From contig JBFIHZ010000010.1 of NCBI GenBank assembly GCA_041601535.1, positions 1-27,052 of the forward strand: 27,052 bases of DNA, in the 5' to 3' direction. Under the pieces are notes generated by a model, which did no database searches, was not told the origin of the DNA, and was given only the letters and a program-made list of their open reading frames with translations. Numbering within the stretch: position 1 is the first letter of the stretch; every line of letters begins with the position of its first letter. Shown here piece after piece: positions 16,561-24,534 of this stretch. The translations under genes were made by a program, and so were the position numbers. This DNA comes from JBFIHZ01 sp041601535 (GTDB taxonomy: Bacteria > Pseudomonadota > Gammaproteobacteria > Xanthomonadales > SZUA-36).

Positions 16561-17154
16561 TCAGTCCGTGGTTTCGGAACACAAAATGTCTTTGAGTTGA
16601 GCCAGTTCCAGCTCTATGTCTTTCTGCTTGCGCTGCAACATGCCGTTAACAATCAGGCCGGGGATCGATACGGCCAGACCCATCTGGGTGGTGATCAGCG
16701 CCTGGGAGATGCCGCCGGCGATTCCGCCTGACTGCGAAAACAGCGACATATCCGCCAGTGAATCGAAGGTTTCGATCATGCCAATCACCGTGCCGAGCAG
16801 GCCCAGCAGGGGAGCGCTCAGCACAATGGTCATGATCAGTACATGGAAACGCCGGATTTCCTGGTGTTCTTCAAACAGCGCGTCGTCCAGCCGGGCGCGC
16901 AGGTAAACACGCCCCTGGTCGCGCAGACGTATGCATTTATGCAGGGCACGCACCAGCACACCATCACGATGCGGCAACTTTCCCTGCGCATGACGGCGCA
17001 CCAGGTTGCGTACATCCCGCACCGTGCCGCGCTGCAGCGCGGCAAAGCGGTAACCGATGGCAAACCACAGCACCACACAGCCGATCATCAGTGGCGGCAT
17101 CACCCAGCCACCAGCGGCCAGGTACTCCTGCAGTTCGTGCAGCAAGGATCCCAT
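16561..17154 (-). CDS. exbB: MotA/TolQ/ExbB proton-channel protein, short paralogue (ExbB2-like)
   Basis: 197 residues. Three hydrophobic segments are visible: WVMPPLMIGCVVLWFAIGY (about 17-35), LIMTIVLSAPLLGLLGTVIGMIETF (about 106-130) and QALITTQMGLAVSIPGLIV (about 151-169). The last two carry the conserved ExbB/TolQ pore signatures LGLLGTVxGMIxxF and TTxxGLxVxIP. It lies 4 bases after the long exbB gene. Having two ExbB-type genes in one operon matches the TonB2 systems, where TtpC (long) and ExbB2 (short) work together. Confidence 0.92.
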   Translation of the reverse strand: MGSLLHELQEYLAAGGWVMPPLMIGCVVLWFAIGYRFAALQRGTVRDVRNLVRRHAQGKLPHRDGVLVRALHKCIRLRDQGRVYLRARLDDALFEEHQEIRRFHVLIMTIVLSAPLLGLLGTVIGMIETFDSLADMSLFSQSGGIAGGISQALITTQMGLAVSIPGLIVNGMLQRKQKDIELELAQLKDILCSETTD

Positions 17155-17158
17155 GATG

Positions 17159-18598
17159 TCAGCCGTGGTTAACCGCCGGATCGGTGTGATCCAGGTACAG
17201 GTTCATGACATGCAGCGCGGCCATTTCCATGTTGTCCTTGATGGACTCAGACCAGCCGGACAGCAGGTTGCCGAAGATCAGCGCGGGAATGGCCACCGCC
17301 AGACCCACCTCGGTGGTGACCAGGGCAATGGAAATACCGCTGGACAGCAGTTTCGGGTCGCCGGTGCCGAACTCGGTGATGATATCGAAGGTTGAAATCA
17401 TCCCGGTTACGGTACCCAGCAGGCCCAGCAGCGGTGCCACCGCAGCAATCACCATGATGAAGGCGCCAAAACGGTTGAGGTGGGCGGATTCATGCAGAAT
17501 CTGTTCGGAAACAATGTCTTCGATATGCTCGCGGTCGCGCTCCAGATTGCGCACTGCCGAGGCCACCACGCGTGCGGTTGAGCCGCGTAATTGCTTGCAG
17601 GCCTGCAGTGCCTCGTCCAGCCTGCCGGCCTTTACCAGGCTGCCGACTTTGGCTTTGACCTTGCTGGTGCTGGCGCTGGCATTGCGCAGGAATGCCGTGC
17701 GCAGTATCACCAGCAGCGCTGCCAGCAAGCCCAGTCCGACGATGATCCAGGCAATGGTGCCGCCGCTGTTGATCACGCCAAGCACCGTTTTGGCGGCACT
17801 TTCCTCAATGGCCTTCTGGCTGGATTCGTACAGGAATATCTCCACATTGTCCGGTGCATTGCCTGCGGCCAGCTGGCGCGCGCTATCCGGCGTGGAAGCC
17901 GACCACACTTTGAACCGGTTGTCACCGGCCGGAGCCAGGGCACCACCGCGTTCACCGCTGAGGCCGTAGGTGGCGATATTGCCGACGTGGATCAGTGTGC
18001 CTTCAACCTCGGTGCCGTCCTTCAGGAAAAAGCTGCCGCTTGATTGCCGCAGACGTCCCAAACCGGACAAACGCTGCAGAGTGGGGCGCATCAAAAGATC
18101 AATTTTTTCGCCGTCGCTGGCCGCAAGGAAGCTGTCCTGTACCGTCGGACGCAGGTCCAGCGATTCCAGCGTGGTAGCTGCCTGCTGGAACGTGGCTTCC
18201 AGGGTTGAGCGGTTGTCCTCAACCGCGCTGATCTGCTTCTCTGCGCTGTTCAGCAGTTCATTGATGCGGTCGTTGCGGGACTGCAGCTCAAGAAACTCGG
18301 CCTCTATCCGGTCGATCTGGTTTTGCTTGGTCTGCTGCGTGGTGGAGGATGAGTTTTCAAACTCCGTCAGCCGGGACTGCAGGTCGCGCAGCTGGGCTTC
18401 CAGCAGGGCAAACTCCTTCTGGTAAGCGGCCTCCAGGTCACTGCGGGTTTTCAGCGGGTTGGGCTCTGCCGGCGGCGGTGGCGTCACGGTTTGCGGGCTG
18501 TCGTCCTGCGCCAGAACCGAAGTTGCGCTCAGATTCAGGGCCGCCAGCAACATCAAGCAGCAGCAGTTGCTTCTTAAGTTGAATGCCGGGCGATTCAT
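17159..18598 (-). CDS. Long MotA/TolQ/ExbB protein with periplasmic coiled coil (TtpC-like)
   Basis: 479 residues. An N-terminal signal sequence (about 8-30, ending VLAQ) is followed by a long coiled coil (about 50-150, rich in Glu, Gln, Leu and Arg). Next comes a beta-rich periplasmic segment (about 170-245), then the ExbB core with helices near 275-305, 375-400 and 420-445. The core contains APLLGLLGTVTGMISTF and ALVTTEVGLAVAIPALIFG. This matches TtpC, an extra component that Vibrio TonB2 systems need for function. Its ATG overlaps the DUF3450 stop by 4 bases. The extracytoplasmic arm probably contacts the DUF3450 and TPR proteins, by inference from co-occurrence. Confidence 0.88.
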   Translation of the reverse strand: MNRPAFNLRSNCCCLMLLAALNLSATSVLAQDDSPQTVTPPPPAEPNPLKTRSDLEAAYQKEFALLEAQLRDLQSRLTEFENSSSTTQQTKQNQIDRIEAEFLELQSRNDRINELLNSAEKQISAVEDNRSTLEATFQQAATTLESLDLRPTVQDSFLAASDGEKIDLLMRPTLQRLSGLGRLRQSSGSFFLKDGTEVEGTLIHVGNIATYGLSGERGGALAPAGDNRFKVWSASTPDSARQLAAGNAPDNVEIFLYESSQKAIEESAAKTVLGVINSGGTIAWIIVGLGLLAALLVILRTAFLRNASASTSKVKAKVGSLVKAGRLDEALQACKQLRGSTARVVASAVRNLERDREHIEDIVSEQILHESAHLNRFGAFIMVIAAVAPLLGLLGTVTGMISTFDIITEFGTGDPKLLSSGISIALVTTEVGLAVAIPALIFGNLLSGWSESIKDNMEMAALHVMNLYLDHTDPAVNHG

Positions 18599-19371
18599 GA
18601 GGAGGCCTCCAGGCTGAGTGGCAGCGCATTGGGCAATACGAAATAGCCCTGGCGGATCTGTTTGCGCAGGGAGTCAAACAGCCGTGCCGCCTGCTCCTGG
18701 TCCACCGGCGAGGCAAGTAGTTCGAAGCGCCAGCCGGAAGCGGTTTCCACCGCCCTGCCATATTTCAGATCCCGGGTTCTGAAAAACATCATGGCGTTGC
18801 CGAGCTTGGCCACCTCGACCAGCACGTTGTCGCCGTTCAGGTTGACCGACTGGGTAAAGATCGCGTTTTCACGGCTGATGCGGATTTCATCCTCAACCAG
18901 TGCCCACAAGCGGTTGAACGCCCGCTGCGCGGTGATCACCCCGGATTCCAGTTGGGTGGCGATGTCATCCGCCGCGTTCAGGCGTTCGCTGATCTTGAAC
19001 GGAAATCCGCTCTTGATCTGCAGCCGCAGTTGTTGCAAATGGGCCTGAACCACCGGCGCCAGTGCTTCCGAGGTATCGCCGGCTGCTGCAACTTCCGCAC
19101 GCATTTTTTCCAGGTCATTTTCAAGTTGGGTGATACGCAGCAACTCGCGGTCACGGCTGGCGGCGATTTCAGCCTCCTGCGCGGTCAGGTAGGCCATGCG
19201 GTTTTTGTGTTCTTCACGCTTGAGGTTCAACTCACTTTGCAGTTCGTCCACCTGGCCGCGCATCTGGATCAGACGCTTGGCCAGTACCTCGCTGGTTTGC
19301 TGTGCCTGCAGGCTGCCGGCCAGAAGGGCGCAGGCCAACAGGCCGGTCAGCTGGGATAAATAAACATTCAT
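18595..19371 (-). CDS. DUF3450 domain-containing periplasmic protein
   Basis: 258 residues. A signal peptide (about 1-24, ending LQAQ) is followed by a coiled coil (about 28-105) and then the DUF3450 body with typical phrases GFPFKISERLNAADDIATQLESG and QRAFNRLWALVEDEIRISRENAIF. It ends in a beta-rich region with AMMFFRTRDLKYGRA. DUF3450 genes precede ttpC/exbB-type genes in many marine gammaproteobacteria. A periplasmic role in the TonB2 energiser is inferred from that linkage; no biochemistry is known to me. It is the first gene of the seven-gene operon, with a leader of about 80 bases after the Pho-type promoter. GGAA lies upstream of the ATG, so the ribosome site is modest. Confidence 0.88.
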   Translation of the reverse strand: MNVYLSQLTGLLACALLAGSLQAQQTSEVLAKRLIQMRGQVDELQSELNLKREEHKNRMAYLTAQEAEIAASRDRELLRITQLENDLEKMRAEVAAAGDTSEALAPVVQAHLQQLRLQIKSGFPFKISERLNAADDIATQLESGVITAQRAFNRLWALVEDEIRISRENAIFTQSVNLNGDNVLVEVAKLGNAMMFFRTRDLKYGRAVETASGWRFELLASPVDQEQAARLFDSLRKQIRQGYFVLPNALPLSLEASS

Positions 19372-19460
19372 TTTTATTTCCGAAGTGTCATGAATCGTGA
19401 CCGCCAGGGTCGCTGCTTGGGCCGGATGTGACCGGGCTGTTTATCAATTGAATGGCGGGC

Positions 19461-19466
19461 AGCTTA
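19461..19466 (-). promoter_or_regulatory. Candidate -10 element for the TonB-system operon
   Basis: Reading the minus strand, TAAGCT lies exactly 10 bases after the Pho box at 19477-19494. It keeps positions 1, 2 and 6 of TATAAT, so it is a weak hexamer, as expected for an activator-dependent promoter. The predicted start is near 19454, about 83 bases before the DUF3450 ATG. Confidence 0.4.
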
Positions 19467-19476
19467 AAGCGCGTTT

Positions 19477-19494
19477 ATGACAGGCCGATGACAA
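19477..19494 (-). promoter_or_regulatory. Pho box driving the DUF3450-exbB-exbD-tonB-receptor operon
   Basis: On the minus strand the sequence is TTGTCAT (19494-19488), a 4-base spacer, CTGTCAT (19483-19477). The two half-sites match the PhoB consensus at 6/7 and 7/7, the best match in the window. The orientation faces the TonB operon. Confidence 0.8.
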
Positions 19495-19508
19495 ATGGGG
19501 TCGCCGCC

Positions 19509-19548
19509 ATGTAACCGATTTGTCATCAATCGGTCACGTCAGTGCAAC
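19509..19548 (+). promoter_or_regulatory. Tandem Pho half-sites upstream of the secreted beta-helix protein
   Basis: Four direct half-sites with an 11-base period: ATGTAAC (19509), TTGTCAT (19520), CGGTCAC (19531) and a weak GTGCAAC (19542). The middle pair is the strongest. From the end of the fourth half-site, exactly 10 bases lead to TAACAT, the same arrangement as at pstC. Multiple adjacent Pho boxes also occur at E. coli pstS. Orientation is toward the plus-strand gene at 19627. Confidence 0.7.
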
Positions 19549-19558
19549 AGCCCGAACG

Positions 19559-19564
19559 TAACAT
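19559..19564 (+). promoter_or_regulatory. Candidate -10 element of the beta-helix protein gene
   Basis: TAACAT is identical to the proposed pst -10 and lies 10 bases after the last Pho half-site. Transcription would start near 19568-19574, giving a leader of about 55 bases. Confidence 0.5.
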
Positions 19565-19613
19565 TCCGCCCTGATCGATGGTGCATGGGCATCTTCAATT
19601 CAAACCAACCAAT

Positions 19614-19618
19614 GAGGA
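19614..19618 (+). promoter_or_regulatory. Ribosome binding site fixing the start at 19627
   Basis: GAGGA lies 8 bases before the ATG at 19627 and ahead of a clean signal peptide. This decides against the longer frame from 19495, which would start inside the Pho boxes. Confidence 0.75.
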
Positions 19619-19626
19619 ATCAACGC

Positions 19627-21372
19627 ATGAAATTCTCCGCTTTTTGTCTCGCAGCCCTGGCAGCGCTTATGTCATTGGGAGGCGCTTCCCCGGCCCTTGC
19701 ACTGACGATTGACCGCCAGTTCGAAGGTCAATGGTTCGAGTCTGATATCGACGCGCGGCGTGGCTGGAACCTGCAGTACATCGCCACCGGACCAGAGCAG
19801 GGCCTGTTGTTCGCAGTAGGATTTGTTTATGACGATCAAGGCAACCCGTTCTGGGTGAACGGTGCGGCTTCAGTTATTCCGGGTCAGCATGAAGTAAGTC
19901 TTCCGCTGGAGCTGGTTGAAGGTGGGGTGTTCGGCCCGGATGCCGGTTCTCCTGCAACAACAGACGCTGCCTGGGGCACCATGAACATCACTTTCAATGA
20001 CTGCAATAATGCCGATTTTTCATGGACCTCACCCAATGTGGCGGATGGCGGCAATGACTTTCAGCCCATTCTCGGCCTGGTAAAGGGTTCAACCAATGAC
20101 CGTTGCGTCTACCAGAAGCCGTTTGAGGGTTGTCCTGCATTTGCCAGCGCGGCCGCACTGGAACGCACCTGCATTCTGTCAGGTACCTATACCGACGACA
20201 TACTGCTGACCAATGACACCACCTGGGTTCTGAGCGGTGGCGTGTTCATCGGTGACAAGGATGCCACGAACAACAATAATTCCGTGACCATCGAAGCCGG
20301 CACACGGATTGTGGGCAGTGGCGGCGTGGACCTGCTGGTCATCAGCCGTGGTGCCCGCATCATTGCGGAAGGCCAGCCGTATGCGCCCATCGTAATGTCC
20401 GGCCCGAAAACGGTCAGCGAAGGTGCCAGCTCAGGGGACTGGGGCGGCCTGGTGATAAACGGATTCGCACCGCTCAACACCTGCAGCACACCACCGTGCA
20501 CCGCAGTGGGTGAAGGCAATACCGGAATCTATGGTGGTGATGACCCACACGATAACAGCGGTGTATTGCGTTATGTCCGCGTGCAGTTCGCCGGCATCAA
20601 GTTTACCGACGAAGACGAACTGAACGGTATTGCTTTCCAGGGTGTGGGCGATGGCACCGTGGTGGACTACATCCAGGTTCACCGTAATGCCGATGACGGT
20701 ATCGAGGCGTTTGGCGGCACGGTTAACATGAAGCACGTTATCCTCACCGATATCGAAGACGACAGCCTGGACTGGACACAGGGCTATCAGGGCAATATCC
20801 AGTTCGCCATCATCAAACAAATCCAGGACGACACGGTGGACACCGACCGCGGCATGGAGCTGGACAACCTGGAGCAGGATAACGACGCTGCACCGCGTGC
20901 CCAGCCACGAGTGGCCAACGTCACCATGCTGGGTAAAAACGGCGAACTGGGCATCAACCCCCGCCGCGGCACCGGTGCGAATTTCTCCAATATGATCGTC
21001 ACCGGCTTCTCCAGCTGCATTGATATTGACAGCAGCGCCACGTTTGCCGCGGCCGGCACGCCAGCAGATTCACTGAGTGGAGTACTGACCATGGAGAACA
21101 CGCTGGTTAACTGTGCAACCAACTTCGTCGAAGATGATGAAGGCGGTGCGGATGCATGGTCCACCCAGACCTGGTTCGATTCGCAGGCAGGCAATGCGGA
21201 ACAAAATCCCGCATTGAATGGTGTCTATCCGCCTGCCGGCGCCTCCTACCTGAGCGGATTCGATCTGGATCCGGCGGTGTTTGGTGATTTTTTCGAAGAC
21301 GTTGACTGGATTGGCGCAGTACGCAGCGAAGACTCTGCCTGGCATTACAATTGGTCCATATTTGTTGATTGA
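19627..21372 (+). CDS. Secreted protein with right-handed beta-helix-like domain
   Basis: 581 residues. The signal peptide (about 1-25, ending ALA) has no lipobox cysteine. Residues about 28-165 form a beta-rich domain (FEGQWFESDIDARRGWNLQYI, FVYDDQGNPFWVNG) of a kind I associate with exported proteins of Wenzhouxiangella and xanthomonads. Residues about 185-520 have parallel beta-helix spacing: SGTYTDDILLTNDTTWVLSG, SVTIEAGTRIVGSG, DWGGLVINGFAPLN, LRYVRVQFAG and DDGIEAFGG. Acidic Asp/Asn turns may bind calcium. Several cysteines suggest disulphides. No catalytic motif is recognised, so enzyme, adhesin or ligand-capturing roles are all open. It is transcribed divergently from the TonB operon behind tandem Pho half-sites and ends in a strong terminator, so it is monocistronic. 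Confidence 0.8.
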   Translation: MKFSAFCLAALAALMSLGGASPALALTIDRQFEGQWFESDIDARRGWNLQYIATGPEQGLLFAVGFVYDDQGNPFWVNGAASVIPGQHEVSLPLELVEGGVFGPDAGSPATTDAAWGTMNITFNDCNNADFSWTSPNVADGGNDFQPILGLVKGSTNDRCVYQKPFEGCPAFASAAALERTCILSGTYTDDILLTNDTTWVLSGGVFIGDKDATNNNNSVTIEAGTRIVGSGGVDLLVISRGARIIAEGQPYAPIVMSGPKTVSEGASSGDWGGLVINGFAPLNTCSTPPCTAVGEGNTGIYGGDDPHDNSGVLRYVRVQFAGIKFTDEDELNGIAFQGVGDGTVVDYIQVHRNADDGIEAFGGTVNMKHVILTDIEDDSLDWTQGYQGNIQFAIIKQIQDDTVDTDRGMELDNLEQDNDAAPRAQPRVANVTMLGKNGELGINPRRGTGANFSNMIVTGFSSCIDIDSSATFAAAGTPADSLSGVLTMENTLVNCATNFVEDDEGGADAWSTQTWFDSQAGNAEQNPALNGVYPPAGASYLSGFDLDPAVFGDFFEDVDWIGAVRSEDSAWHYNWSIFVD

Positions 21373-21401
21373 TTGGCACGGCCATACCATAGAAGGCAAG
21401 A

Positions 21402-21429
21402 ACGGCGCACTCCGGTGCGCCGTTTTTTT
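21402..21429 (+). terminator. Rho-independent terminator after the beta-helix protein gene
   Basis: ACGGCGCAC (21402-21410) pairs perfectly with GTGCGCCGT (21415-21423) across a TCCG tetraloop of the stable UNCG type, and seven T residues follow (21423-21429). It is the clearest intrinsic terminator in the window. Confidence 0.92.
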
Positions 21430-21452
21430 CTGTTCCGCGTCCGCGGATTGGA

Positions 21453-21458
21453 TAGAAT
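21453..21458 (+). promoter_or_regulatory. Possible -10 element for the cpxRA-like operon
   Basis: TAGAAT (5/6 to TATAAT) lies 33 bases before the response regulator ATG and just after the upstream terminator. No good -35 is seen at 17 bases. A single CpxR-like half-site GTAAA starts at 21459, but its partner half is not conserved. Confidence 0.3.
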
Positions 21459-21491
21459 GTAAAGAAATCCGAAGAATGGTGCGCTTACTCC

Positions 21492-22172
21492 ATGCAGACC
21501 CATATCCTGATCGCCGACGATGATGTTGAACTCAGCGAACTGCTGAAAGAATTTTTTGAAAGCGAAGAATTCAGCGTACGCCTGGCGCACGATGGCCGCC
21601 AGGCCCTGAAGCAGGCCAGTGATCCCGGCCTGGACCTGATCGTGCTGGACGTGATGATGCCGGAAATGAACGGCCTGGACGTGCTCAAGGAAATCCGCAA
21701 GGACAGCCGTGTGCCGGTGGTTATGCTCACTGCCCGGGGCGATGACCTGGACCGTATTCTCGGCCTTGAGCTGGGCGCTGATGATTATGTGCCCAAGCCC
21801 TGTAATCCGCGCGAATTGCTGGCGCGCATCCGCGCCATCCTGCGCCGCTCCGGCACCCCTGCGCCGCAGGGAATCATAAGCCACGAGGACCTGGAACTTA
21901 ACCAGGGTAACCGCACCCTGTTAAAAGACGGAGCCGCGGTTGAGCTGACCAGCACCGAATTCAGCATTCTGCAGACCCTGCTGCAACACCGCGGTGAGGT
22001 TGTCAGCAAACGCGACCTGTACCTGTCCGCGCTGGGCCGCGAACCGGTGGCGCACGACCGCAGTGTCGACATGCACGTCAGTAACCTGCGGCGCAAGATC
22101 GGTCCAGCCCGAGACGGGGAGAACCGGATCGAAACCATACGCGGCATCGGCTATCAATACCGGGTAGCCTGA
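21492..22172 (+). CDS. cpxR: OmpR-family response regulator, CpxR-like
   Basis: 226 residues. The receiver domain (about 1-115) has acidic residues D10/D11, phospho-acceptor D53 in VLDVMMPEMNG, T81 and K103 in DDYVPKP. The winged-helix DNA-binding domain (about 130-225) has TSTEFSILQTLLQHRGEVVSK and DRSVDMHVSNLRRKIG. The RSVDMHVSNLRRK string and the PCNPRELLARIRAILRR linker are characteristic of CpxR, the envelope-stress regulator, rather than PhoB. The kinase gene follows after 20 bases. The assignment to Cpx is by similarity; the regulon here is unknown. Confidence 0.85.
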   Translation: MQTHILIADDDVELSELLKEFFESEEFSVRLAHDGRQALKQASDPGLDLIVLDVMMPEMNGLDVLKEIRKDSRVPVVMLTARGDDLDRILGLELGADDYVPKPCNPRELLARIRAILRRSGTPAPQGIISHEDLELNQGNRTLLKDGAAVELTSTEFSILQTLLQHRGEVVSKRDLYLSALGREPVAHDRSVDMHVSNLRRKIGPARDGENRIETIRGIGYQYRVA

Positions 22173-22192
22173 GCACAGGTCCGGCCGTTATT

Positions 22193-23527
22193 GTGTCCAA
22201 ATTATTCTGGAGATTGTTTCTTACCCTGTGGCTGAGCGTGGTGGGTTTTTCGGCTGCCATTGGCTGGCTGAATGACAAGCTGGCACGTGAGCAATGGGCG
22301 GAAGAGCCGGCCAACACCTTCTCCCGCGGTATGTTCCGCATCGGTCAGCGATTGAAGCTGACCCTGGCGGAACAGGGTGCGGATGCGGCGCGGGCCGAAT
22401 TGCTTGCGGTACCGCGTTATTCACGCAGTTATGTCTACGTGGAAGATCAGCAGAATCGCGAATTGCTGCAGCGTGATTCCGCCCTGTCATTGCTGCGCGA
22501 ACGCCGCCGCACCATGGAAAAGGAGGAGGTGCGAGGCCGTGATGGGGTGGAGTACTCCATTTATCTGGTTGATCGCCTGCCCCCGACTACCTTGCTGGCG
22601 CCGGGGCCGCAGGGTACCGCGCTGCGTATCCTGGCCGCGGCTCTGATCAGCGCGCTGGTAAGCTTTTTCCTGGCGCGCTCGATGACCGCGCCGCTGGAGC
22701 GGCTGCGCACCGCCACGCGCAAGATCGCGGCCGGTGACCTGGATACCCGGGTGGGGCCACTGATCGCCCGCCGCAAGGACGAGTTTGGCCAGCTGGCGGT
22801 CGATTTCGACGTGATGGCAGAGCGTATGCAAACCCTGCAACAGGCCAACCGGCGATTGTTGCGGGATGTGAGCCACGAACTGCGTTCACCATTGGCGCGG
22901 CTCAGCGTGGCGCTGGAAATTGCCCGTGGCAAGGGTGCCGATAACATTGCTTCCGAACTGGACCGCATCCAGCTGGAAGGTGAACGGCTGGAGGCGCTGG
23001 TCAATGACGTGCTTGGCCTGCTGCGGGAAACCTCGGAGCATTCCGCCAAGCAGGACGAAGACCTGGACCTGCCCGAACTGCTGGCAGAACTGGTCGAAGT
23101 GGTGAACTACGAAGTGGCGGAAGGGCAGGCCGGTATACGTCTGCAGGCACCGGAAAGCCTGCCATTCCGCGGCGATCGCGAACTGCTGTGGCGGACCATG
23201 GAAAACCTGTTGCGTAACGCTTTGCGGCACACTGACCCGGCGCGTGGGGTGGAATTGACGCTGTACAAGGAGGCGTCCGGCCGCTCGCTGATCATTACCG
23301 TCAGGGATTATGGTGCCGGTGTGCCCGAGGCGGAATTGACCAAGATATTCGAGGCGTTTTACCGCGTTCAGGAATCACGCGACCGCATCAGCGGGGGGCA
23401 TGGCATTGGCCTTTCCATCGCGGCGGCGGCGGTGGGCCGGCACGGAGGCCAGATTGAGGCCAGCAATGCGCCGGACGGCGGGTTGATGATGACCGTAAGC
23501 CTGCCGCTCACCCAGCAACTGGCCTGA
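22193..23527 (+). CDS. cpxA: Sensor histidine kinase, CpxA-like
   Basis: 444 residues from a GTG start. TM1 (about 7-27) is followed by a periplasmic sensor of about 115 residues and TM2 (about 143-163). A HAMP domain follows (about 165-215, APLERLRTATRKIAAGDLDTRV), then the dimerisation domain with phospho-acceptor H228 in DVSHELRSPLARLSVALEIAR. The ATPase has an N box (TMENLLRNALRHT), DYGAGVP and GGHGIGLSIA. The HELRSPL H-box context and the N-terminal plan match CpxA. It probably senses envelope stress and phosphorylates the neighbouring regulator. It is convergent with epmA across 29 bases, with no terminator seen. Confidence 0.85.
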   Translation: MSKLFWRLFLTLWLSVVGFSAAIGWLNDKLAREQWAEEPANTFSRGMFRIGQRLKLTLAEQGADAARAELLAVPRYSRSYVYVEDQQNRELLQRDSALSLLRERRRTMEKEEVRGRDGVEYSIYLVDRLPPTTLLAPGPQGTALRILAAALISALVSFFLARSMTAPLERLRTATRKIAAGDLDTRVGPLIARRKDEFGQLAVDFDVMAERMQTLQQANRRLLRDVSHELRSPLARLSVALEIARGKGADNIASELDRIQLEGERLEALVNDVLGLLRETSEHSAKQDEDLDLPELLAELVEVVNYEVAEGQAGIRLQAPESLPFRGDRELLWRTMENLLRNALRHTDPARGVELTLYKEASGRSLIITVRDYGAGVPEAELTKIFEAFYRVQESRDRISGGHGIGLSIAAAAVGRHGGQIEASNAPDGGLMMTVSLPLTQQLA

Positions 23528-23556
23528 AGCCAGTCACCGTTCTCGCGTTGCGCCCA

Positions 23557-24534
23557 TCAGGCACGCTGCCACGGAAAGGCCAGTACCGACTGGATCGCTT
23601 CCAGCCGGGTAATGGCCATCAGCAGGCGGTCAACTCCCAGCGCCACTCCAGCGCAGTCCGGCAGCCCTTTTTCCATGGCAGCCAGCAGCCGTTCATCCAG
23701 CGGTTGTATGTCATCGCCCTGCAAGCCTCGTTGGCGCTGTTCGCGCTCAAACCGCTGCCGTTGTTCCGTGGCATCGGTCAGCTCCTGGTAGCCGTTGGCC
23801 AGTTCCGCCGGACCCAGGTAGACCTCGAATCGTTCGGCCAGGTCGGGCTGCCCGCGGCGGATGCGGGCCAGCGCGGCCTGGTCAGCGGGAAAATCGTGAA
23901 CTATGGTGATGGTTTCACCGCCCAGCGCTGGCTGTATCACGTGGCTGATCAACAGGTCCAGCCATTGCCGCAGGTCCAGCGGACCGGAGCGGATGCCATG
24001 GTCCTGGGCATGCTGGGCAAGTTCCGCCTCGTCGCAGTGAAACGGGTCGACTCCCAGCTGACGCTGGAACAGTTCGCGATAGCTAATGCGCTGCACCGGC
24101 CATGAGTCAAACTGGCCTGCGCCGCAATAGCGCACCAGGTCTACCACTTCGTCCGCCAGCTCAAGGTAGTTCCAGCCGGCGTGATACCACTCCAGCATGG
24201 TGAATTCCGGGTTATGCCAGCCACCACTCTCACCGGAGCGGAATACTTTACCCAGCTCGTAAATGTCGCTCAGCCCGGACGCCAGCAGGCGTTTCATCGG
24301 GAACTCAGGTGAAGTCCGCAGAAAGCGTTGCGGCGAGGTTTCGGCGCTTATGGATAGAATACTCGGGTCGCTGTTGGCGGCTTGCGACAGCAGCGGTGTT
24401 TCCACTTCCATGACCTGGCGCTCGCTGAAAAAGCGGCGAATGGCGGCGAACAGCCGGGCCCGTGCTTCCAACGCGTCGCGGGAAGCCGAGGGTTGCCAAT
24501 CACGGCTTGTGCGGTGTGGTGTGTTGAAACTCAT
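23557..24534 (-). CDS. epmA: Elongation factor P--(R)-beta-lysine ligase EpmA (PoxA/GenX)
   Basis: 325 residues, the full length of the family. It is a truncated class II lysyl-tRNA synthetase paralogue without the anticodon-binding domain, and it attaches beta-lysine to a lysine of EF-P. Class II motifs are visible: VMEVETPLLS near 41-50, FLRTSPEFPMKRLLASG near 71-87, the motif 2 region FRSGESGGWHNPEFTMLEWYHAG near 98-120, and motif 3 GVALGVDRLLMAIT near the C-terminus. The ATG overlaps the ppx stop by 4 bases, so the two are probably co-transcribed. Its partner genes epmB and efp are not in the window. Confidence 0.94.
   Translation of the reverse strand: MSFNTPHRTSRDWQPSASRDALEARARLFAAIRRFFSERQVMEVETPLLSQAANSDPSILSISAETSPQRFLRTSPEFPMKRLLASGLSDIYELGKVFRSGESGGWHNPEFTMLEWYHAGWNYLELADEVVDLVRYCGAGQFDSWPVQRISYRELFQRQLGVDPFHCDEAELAQHAQDHGIRSGPLDLRQWLDLLISHVIQPALGGETITIVHDFPADQAALARIRRGQPDLAERFEVYLGPAELANGYQELTDATEQRQRFEREQRQRGLQGDDIQPLDERLLAAMEKGLPDCAGVALGVDRLLMAITRLEAIQSVLAFPWQRA

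Noticed and set aside
19385..19402. Additional Pho box close to the DUF3450 start
   Set aside because: GTGTCAT is a fair half-site, but the second position (CGTGACC) does not match and the orientation faces away from the gene.
19495..19626. Upstream extension of the beta-helix protein
   Set aside because: It lies on the tandem Pho half-sites and the -10, whereas the ATG at 19627 has a good ribosome site and begins a signal peptide.
21459..21473. CpxR autoregulatory box (GTAAA-N5-GTAAA) ahead of cpxR
   Set aside because: Only the first half-site is present; the second reads CCGAA, so the match is not better than chance.
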